Assembly (NCBI GenBank): GCA_910595805.1
Contig: CAJVCK010000019.1
Location: 1-11,076, forward strand
Length of the DNA: 11,076 bases
Direction of reading: 5' to 3'
Source of the DNA: an uncultured Candidatus Thioglobus sp.
GTDB lineage: Bacteria; Pseudomonadota; Gammaproteobacteria; PS1; Thioglobaceae
This document shows positions 7,366-11,076 of this stretch, piece by piece. The position numbers were made by a program, and so were the translations under genes. Position 1 is the first letter of the stretch, and every line of letters starts with the position of its first letter. A model generated the notes under the pieces. It worked only from the letters and a program-made list of their open reading frames with translations, was not told where the DNA came from and ran no database searches.

Positions 7366-7390
7366 AAAAGCCCCGTTTACGGGGCTTTTT
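7366..7390 (+). terminator. Intrinsic terminator after the 61-residue gene
   Basis: A 10-bp perfect stem (AAAAGCCCCG at 7366-7375 pairing with CGGGGCTTTT at 7380-7389) with a TTTA loop, ending in a run of five T (7386-7390). Its GC core contrasts with the AT-rich surroundings. It begins 24 nt after the stop of the small gene and ends 15 nt before the epmB ATG. The A-tract on the left arm could also let it work weakly on the - strand, but no - strand gene ends here. Confidence 0.92.
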
Positions 7391-7405
7391 AATGCGCTAA
7401 TCATA

Positions 7406-8347
7406 ATGCAAGACAACTGGCAGCACAATACAAGAAACACGCTTAAAGGCGCAAGCAGTTGTAATGATTTTTTCCAGAGCAATCAGTTCCAAGATCAACA
7501 TTTTCCGATCAAAATCCCTCTAGAATTTGCAAATCTAATTGATAAAAACAACCCAAATGATCCTTTATTAAAACAAGTGATTAACGCCCAAGCAGGGCTT
7601 GAGAATTCTGAATTTAGTTTGTCTCCATTAGCTGATGAAAGCAATGCACCTGTTGCAGGTTTAATTCATAAATATCCTAATCGAGTTTTGTTAATCACTT
7701 CCAGAGTTTGTGCTATTCATTGTCAGTACTGCTTCCGACAAAATTTTGATTATGCGGAACATGATGCAGTGAGCAACTGGCTGGCAATCGAAGATTATAT
7801 TCGTTCACATCAATCTATAAATGAAGTGATTTTAAGTGGTGGCGACCCTTTAAGTTTAAGTGATGAGAAACTAGAAAAATTAATAAAAAATATTGAAAAT
7901 ATTCAACACATAAAATTGTTGCGTATCCACTCTAGATCGGTTGTGGTGACACCAAGCAGGATCACAAATAAATTGATCAAACTACTGAATAAAACCTCGT
8001 TAAAAGTGGTGTTGGTGACGCATATTAACCATGAAAACGAAATGTCAGAAGCATTTGTTAAAAATATTGAAAAATTCGTAAATGTGACGCTACTTAATCA
8101 GTCGGTGTTGTTAGCAGGGGTTAATGATGATCAAAACACGCTAAAACAATTAAGTTTAAAACTATTTGATGCCGGTATCTTGCCATATTATCTACATATG
8201 CTAGATAAGGTTAAGGGTGCAGAGCATTTTTTAGTCAGTGATGAGCATGCTGTCAAACTACACGATGATTTAAAGAAAAATCTCAGTGGTTATTTGGTGC
8301 CTAAATTAGTGCGTGATGAAAATTTATCTTCTAAAACTTGGGTTTAA
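7406..8347 (+). CDS. epmB: EF-P beta-lysylation protein EpmB (lysine 2,3-aminomutase)
   Basis: Radical SAM, PLP-dependent aminomutase of 313 residues (E. coli EpmB is 342). It converts L-alpha-lysine to R-beta-lysine, which EpmA attaches to elongation factor P so that ribosomes pass polyproline stretches. The cluster motif is C102-AIH-C106-QY-C109-F. SGGDP is the SAM-binding GGD-type block, and RIHSR and LLNQSVLL are typical of the family. The PLP lysine is K310 in the C-terminal SSKT, matching K332 of E. coli EpmB. The short C-terminus right after it indicates EpmB rather than the longer, catabolic lysine 2,3-aminomutases. ATG 7406 is the only usable start after the upstream in-frame stop at 7340-7342, yet it has no ribosome binding site and sits just downstream of a terminator. 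EpmA and EF-P are not in the window. The stop is shared with the convergent tlpA-like gene. Confidence 0.93.
   Translation: MQDNWQHNTRNTLKGASSCNDFFQSNQFQDQHFPIKIPLEFANLIDKNNPNDPLLKQVINAQAGLENSEFSLSPLADESNAPVAGLIHKYPNRVLLITSRVCAIHCQYCFRQNFDYAEHDAVSNWLAIEDYIRSHQSINEVILSGGDPLSLSDEKLEKLIKNIENIQHIKLLRIHSRSVVVTPSRITNKLIKLLNKTSLKVVLVTHINHENEMSEAFVKNIEKFVNVTLLNQSVLLAGVNDDQNTLKQLSLKLFDAGILPYYLHMLDKVKGAEHFLVSDEHAVKLHDDLKKNLSGYLVPKLVRDENLSSKTWV
8344..8347. other. Shared TTAA: interlocked stop codons of epmB and tlpA-like gene
   Basis: TTAA gives TAA (8345-8347) to epmB and TAA on the - strand (8344-8346) to the thioredoxin-like gene, a 4-bp tail-to-tail overlap. This is the same arrangement as at 4863-4866. 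Confidence 0.9.
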
Positions 8348-8862
8348 AGAATGGCTTTTTCTAAATCAGTAATAGTCATCTCACCCATACGAAAATCTAT
8401 TAGTTTTCCTTCCGGGCTGTAAATGTAGGTGGTTGGCATACCAAGCACTTCACCAAATTTCTTAAACTCTTTAGCATTGGCGCCATCAAATAAAATGATA
8501 GGATAATTCACCATAAAAGTATCGGTAAATTCAACAATTTTGGTTTTGTTTGCCTGCTCATAATCCAAGCCTAATATCTGAACCTTGTCAGAGTGTTCTT
8601 CGTAGAATTCAACAAAGGCAGGGATTTCTTTTAAACAGGGCGGGCACCAAGTTGCCCAAAAATTAACCACCAAGTATTTACCCTTGATAGATTCGTTGTT
8701 GTGCACATTGCCCTCAAGGTCGGTCACTGAGAAGGCCGGTATTTTAACCGACTCTTCCTCTTGCCATATTTTTGAAGCTTTGTTAACGATTTCATCAATA
8801 GAGAATGCCTGTGTCGTCGTTAATGGTAAAAAAAGTGAGAGTATAATTAGAATTTTTTTCAT
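8344..8862 (-). CDS. Periplasmic TlpA/ResA-family thiol-disulfide oxidoreductase
   Basis: A 172-residue exported thioredoxin-like protein. The N-terminus has a signal peptide: MKK, a hydrophobic core (ILIILSLFLPL), and a likely cleavage after TQA at residue 19. The thioredoxin fold follows: FSVTDLEGN, VVNFWATW-C73-PP-C76, and the cis-proline loop GMPTTYIY. WCPPC is the TlpA/ResA/CcmG type, whose members usually act as periplasmic reductants, for example for cytochrome c haem-binding cysteines or other thiols; the actual partner cannot be seen here because no ccm or sox genes are adjacent. I chose ATG 8862 because the longer reading begins at TTG (8868) and adds MV before a classic signal-peptide start. 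No clear ribosome binding site is present. The start codon lies only 15 bp from that of the divergent ArsC-like gene, so its promoter must lie within that gene. Confidence 0.9.
   Translation of the reverse strand: MKKILIILSLFLPLTTTQAFSIDEIVNKASKIWQEEESVKIPAFSVTDLEGNVHNNESIKGKYLVVNFWATWCPPCLKEIPAFVEFYEEHSDKVQILGLDYEQANKTKIVEFTDTFMVNYPIILFDGANAKEFKKFGEVLGMPTTYIYSPEGKLIDFRMGEMTITDLEKAIL
8842..8847 (+). promoter_or_regulatory. Possible -10 box for the ArsC-like gene, inside the tlpA-like gene
   Basis: A perfect TATAAT lies 30 bp before the ATG at 8878, within the signal-peptide codons of the opposite-strand gene. The best -35 is a poor TTAATG (8820-8825, 16-bp spacer). AT-rich sequence makes chance matches common, so this is tentative. 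Confidence 0.3.
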
Positions 8863-8877
8863 AACCAATATTTAATA

Positions 8878-9225
8878 ATGAGTGTAAAAATTTATCATAA
8901 CCCTAGATGTACAAAATCCAGGTTAACCTTAGCTATTTTAGAAGAAAAGAAGTTAGATTTTGAAGTAATTAAATACCTTGAAGATACGCCAAGCGCAGAA
9001 GAGTTAAAAAGTTTTTTGACTGAGCTAAAGATGGATCCACGTTCTTTAATGCGTACCTTTGAGGCACCCTACAAAGAAAACAATCTCGGTGATGAGTCCC
9101 TTAGTGAAGATCAGCTCATTCAGGCAATGGTTGACAACCCAATACTCATTGAGCGCCCGATTGTCAAAACCGACAAAGGTATTGCGATTGGACGACCACC
9201 TGAAAATATCTTAGCGATTCTCTAA
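8878..9225 (+). CDS. ArsC-family reductase, YfgD-like
   Basis: A 115-residue thioredoxin-fold protein of the glutaredoxin-dependent arsenate reductase family. KIYHNPRC puts the catalytic cysteine at C11, and the three arginines that bind arsenate in E. coli ArsC (R60, R94, R107) have counterparts at R59 (LMRT), R93 (IERPIV) and R106 (IGRPP). The active site is thus complete. The short length and the endings AMVDNPILIERPIV and IGRPPENIL match E. coli YfgD better than the 141-residue plasmid ArsC. YfgD-type proteins are housekeeping genes of uncertain substrate, so arsenate detoxification should not be assumed; there is no arsB, acr3 or arsR nearby. No ribosome binding site is evident at the ATG. 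It is divergent from the TlpA-like gene and convergent with the GST gene. Confidence 0.9.
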   Translation: MSVKIYHNPRCTKSRLTLAILEEKKLDFEVIKYLEDTPSAEELKSFLTELKMDPRSLMRTFEAPYKENNLGDESLSEDQLIQAMVDNPILIERPIVKTDKGIAIGRPPENILAIL

Positions 9226-9231
9226 GATATT
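9205..9231. terminator. Palindrome across both stop codons, possible weak bidirectional terminator
   Basis: A perfect 10-bp inverted repeat (AATATCTTAG at 9205-9214, CTAAGATATT at 9222-9231, 7-nt loop) covers the stop of the ArsC-like gene (9223-9225) and reaches the stop of the GST gene (9230-9232). The stem has only two GC pairs. There is no real T-run on the + strand and four T on the - strand, so termination would be weak. Confidence 0.45.
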
Positions 9232-9892
9232 ATTCATCAACTAGTAGCGTCGATAAGTAACCTTCGCGCGCTTCGATATTAGAATAATAAACGTCGTCTA
9301 TCCCTTCAGACACTGAATCTTTAACCTCGTCCACCGCCAAAATTGATGCGCTCCAAGTGTTGAGGTTGCTAAATTCAGCCAATGATAAAGCGTTATCAGT
9401 AAATTCATTAATCCATGACAGGCGCATAAAAATAGGTGCAAAAGCAGCGTCAATCATAGAAAAATCCGCACCATTGAAAAAGGCTTCTGTGCCCTTTATT
9501 GCGTCGACTTTAGCAAGTTTTGCAAACAAAGATTCTTTTGCTTTAATATAGCTCTCTTCATTTCCTGTTAATAAATTAAACATATCGTCAAACATGCTTG
9601 ATGAAAACTCTATCCAGGCACGGTTTTTAGCTTTTTGTATTGCGTCACTTGGGTGTAGGTCAGTGTCACTAATATCATTAGCAAACTCACTAATGACACT
9701 TGATTCAAAAATCACCTCATCGTTGGCTTTTAACAGTGGCACTTGACCTGTTGGTGAAATCTCCTTAAACCAGTCTGGCGGATCCATCGGGTTGATAAAA
9801 GTAATGTCATAATCAATCTTTTGTTTTTTTAAGATAATGATAGCGCGTTGTACAAACGGGCAAAGTTTAAAACTTACAAGTTCTAGTTTCAT
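9230..9892 (-). CDS. Glutathione S-transferase family protein with CPF (omega/DHAR-like) active site
   Basis: A 220-residue two-domain GST. The N-terminal thioredoxin-like domain carries LVSFKLC11-PFVQR, where the cysteine replaces the catalytic Tyr/Ser of classical GSTs, as in omega-class and dehydroascorbate-reductase-like enzymes that do thiol transfer or reduction. The cis-proline P52 is in TGQVPLL, and E63-S64 in IFESS would hold the gamma-glutamyl group of glutathione. The rest is an all-helical C-terminal domain with a conserved-looking FSMIDAAFAPIFMRL block. No signal peptide. The start follows the rlmH stop by 2 bp, with AGGGAG about 6 nt upstream (inside the rlmH end), so it is the last gene of the nadD operon. 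The stringent starvation protein SspA also has a GST fold but lacks this cysteine. Substrate unknown. Confidence 0.88.
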   Translation of the reverse strand: MKLELVSFKLCPFVQRAIIILKKQKIDYDITFINPMDPPDWFKEISPTGQVPLLKANDEVIFESSVISEFANDISDTDLHPSDAIQKAKNRAWIEFSSSMFDDMFNLLTGNEESYIKAKESLFAKLAKVDAIKGTEAFFNGADFSMIDAAFAPIFMRLSWINEFTDNALSLAEFSNLNTWSASILAVDEVKDSVSEGIDDVYYSNIEAREGYLSTLLVDE

Positions 9893-9894
9893 GG

Positions 9895-10362
9895 TTACTC
9901 CCTATGATATGGATGGTTAGTTAATAATGAATGTGCACGGTAAATTTGCTCTACAGCGAGTAAGCGCGCCATTGAGTGTGGCAGAGTCAAATTTGACAAG
10001 CCCCACAGCAGGTTGGCGTGTTGTTTACAGGTATCGGATAGTCCATCTGCACCACCAATAAGCAGAGCGACACTGTCACCATTTTGCTGCCAGTTGCTCA
10101 TGATATTGGCAATATCTTTGGTGGTGTGTTGTTTGCCTTTCTCATCGAAGGCGATCACTAAGTTTGACCCTTGCGTTGCCTTTGTTAGAAGTTCACCTTC
10201 TAAAGATTTAATTTGCTCGATATTTTTACCTTTGCGTTTTTGTGCATCCAGTATGATCAATTCAAAATTAAGCGAGCCAGGTAATTGCTTCTGATAGTGG
10301 TTAATGCCAGTTTGTATCCAATCTGGCATTTTTTTTCCAATTGCAATCAGCTTGATTTGCAT
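9895..10362 (-). CDS. rlmH: 23S rRNA (pseudouridine-1915-N3)-methyltransferase RlmH
   Basis: SPOUT-class methyltransferase of 155 residues, exactly the length of E. coli RlmH. It methylates pseudouridine 1915 in helix 69 of 23S rRNA on assembled 70S ribosomes. Visible signatures are MQIKLIAIGKKMPDW at the start, the SAM-knot glycines in LLIGGADGL (100-108), LPHSMARLL (127-135), EQIYRA (138-143) and the C-terminal HPYHRE (150-155), which completes the active site across the dimer. It starts 5 bp after the rsfS stop and is followed after 2 bp by the GST gene. The order nadD-rsfS-rlmH is the usual gammaproteobacterial one. In E. coli the next gene is mrdA (PBP2), which is absent here. Confidence 0.97.
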   Translation of the reverse strand: MQIKLIAIGKKMPDWIQTGINHYQKQLPGSLNFELIILDAQKRKGKNIEQIKSLEGELLTKATQGSNLVIAFDEKGKQHTTKDIANIMSNWQQNGDSVALLIGGADGLSDTCKQHANLLWGLSNLTLPHSMARLLAVEQIYRAHSLLTNHPYHRE

Positions 10363-10367
10363 GCCTG

Positions 10368-10706
10368 TTAGTCGTTAGAATTCTCAGCGCCAGACCAAAG
10401 TTTTTCGAGTTTGTAGAACTCTCGGGTTTTTTCTGTCATTACGTGCACAACCACTTCTGCCAAATCAATCAACATCCAATGGCCAGTTTCGGCACCTTCA
10501 AGGCCGACTACTTTCATGCCTAAGCGTTTTGCTTCAATTTTAATATTGTTAGCAATACCACGTACGTGCTGAGTTGATCTGCCTGTAGCGATAACAATGG
10601 CTTCAATATCGGCACTTTGCTTTAAAACTTTTAAAGTGACTATGTCTTCGCCTTTTAATTCTTCAATCGTATCAGTAACGACTTTAAGTTGATCTTCTAA
10701 TTTCAT
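10368..10706 (-). CDS. rsfS: Ribosomal silencing factor RsfS
   Basis: A 112-residue RsfS/Iojap-family protein. It binds ribosomal protein uL14 on the 50S subunit and blocks subunit joining when nutrients are short. Conserved blocks are GEDIVTLKV (19-27), IATGRSTQHVRGIA (39-52) and GHWMLIDLAEVVVHVM (75-90), followed by REFYKLEKLW near the C-terminus. Length is typical (E. coli about 105). The ATG overlaps the nadD stop at ATGA, so translation of the two is probably coupled. Identification is firm on motifs and context. Confidence 0.97.
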   Translation of the reverse strand: MKLEDQLKVVTDTIEELKGEDIVTLKVLKQSADIEAIVIATGRSTQHVRGIANNIKIEAKRLGMKVVGLEGAETGHWMLIDLAEVVVHVMTEKTREFYKLEKLWSGAENSND

Positions 10707-11076
10707 AAGTGATTTAAGTAATGAATAATGGATTCTGGCAATAGGCCAGATAAACTTTTTTGTGCGTCTATTTTACAGTGAATATCGCTAGAAGAAATAT
10801 CAAGCAACTCAGTATTGGAAAAATATACTAAACCTGCCGATTTATTATTCAACTCAGCACCCATCTGGATTGGTGTAAATGCATAAGAGGTATCTGGCAG
10901 TTCGTAACCTGGCCTTGGTATTACTACAAGGTGTGTGTATTGATGAAAATCTTGATAATCTTTCCAGCTGTGTAAATTAACAAAGCTATCCATGCCAATA
11001 ATCAAACAAATAGGTATGTCAGGGTATTCGTGCTTAATATCAATCAAAGAGTCAATCGTGTAAGAAGCAGAATCTC
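10703..11076 (-). CDS. nadD: Nicotinate-nucleotide adenylyltransferase NadD, N-terminal part outside window
   Basis: C-terminal part of NadD, which adenylates nicotinate mononucleotide to deamido-NAD in NAD synthesis. The frame stays open to the right edge, where it reads DSASYTIDSL. SYTIDSL is the conserved NadD block, followed by LIIGMDSFVNLHSWKDY and HLVVIPRPGY, all characteristic. The nucleotidyltransferase opening motif (G-x-x-x-P-x-H-x-G-H) would lie outside, roughly 80-90 residues upstream. A TTG at 11045-11047 is an internal codon, not the start. The stop overlaps rsfS at ATGA. As the first visible gene of the - strand run, its promoter is not in the window. Confidence 0.95.
   Translation of the reverse strand, partial: DSASYTIDSLIDIKHEYPDIPICLIIGMDSFVNLHSWKDYQDFHQYTHLVVIPRPGYELPDTSYAFTPIQMGAELNNKSAGLVYFSNTELLDISSSDIHCKIDAQKSLSGLLPESIIHYLNHL

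Noticed and set aside
8863..8868. TTG at 8868 as the start of the tlpA-like gene
   Set aside because: ATG at 8862 begins a classic MKK signal peptide; the two extra residues come from a rarer start codon.
8878..9225. Arsenic-resistance operon
   Set aside because: The gene is YfgD-like and has no arsR, arsB or acr3 beside it; resistance is not supported.
8684..10294. Open frames opposite the tlpA-like, GST and rlmH genes (8684-8875 +, 9357-9551 +, 10013-10294 +)
   Set aside because: They are antisense to well-supported genes and show no motif, start signal or spacing expected of a gene.

Overview
The window is a very compact, AT-rich bacterial chromosome segment (GC roughly 40% by eye). Thirteen genes cover about 98% of it, with only about 220 bp between them. 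UvrD closely matches the gammaproteobacterial form, EpmB is a mainly gammaproteobacterial EF-P modification enzyme, and the nadD-rsfS-rlmH order is the gammaproteobacterial one. I infer a streamlined gammaproteobacterium. A SUP05/Thioglobus-like sulfur oxidiser or related symbiont is a guess from composition and compactness and is not shown by a marker gene. I see no tRNA, rRNA, insertion sequence, CRISPR array, prophage or transferred island.

Left block, + strand, 1-4866: six genes in an apparent operon, nearly all overlapping at ATGA-type stop/start junctions. They are rlmD (5' end outside the window), a YkuD-domain L,D-transpeptidase/carboxypeptidase-like protein without a signal peptide, a single-domain rhodanese, an AmpG-family muropeptide permease, NagZ, and a 93-residue protein of unknown function. 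AmpG imports anhydro-muropeptides and NagZ removes their GlcNAc in the cytosol. The cytosolic YkuD protein therefore most plausibly trims the peptide (L,D-carboxypeptidase), which would make this a peptidoglycan-recycling operon.

Middle, 4863-8347: uvrD on the - strand ends in a 4-bp stop overlap with the left operon. Its promoter region (7029-7156) is shared with a divergent small gene encoding a very acidic 61-residue protein. That gene has a strong ribosome binding site and its own intrinsic terminator, and its protein loosely recalls the layout of ribosome modulation factor. epmB (EF-P lysine 2,3-aminomutase) follows on the + strand.

Right block, 8344-11076: a periplasmic TlpA-like thioredoxin (-), an ArsC/YfgD-like reductase (+) and a Cys-type glutathione S-transferase (-) are three adjacent thioredoxin-fold proteins. 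The GST is the last gene of a - strand operon nadD-rsfS-rlmH-gst, whose nadD runs off the right edge. All three convergent gene pairs in the window end within 4 bp of each other or overlap. Two of them share a single TTAA that supplies both stop codons, and the third has a 10-bp perfect palindrome across both stops.

Most genes are recognisable housekeeping genes. The least explained are the 61-residue acidic protein, the 93-residue protein, and the YkuD protein's likely role in recycling.
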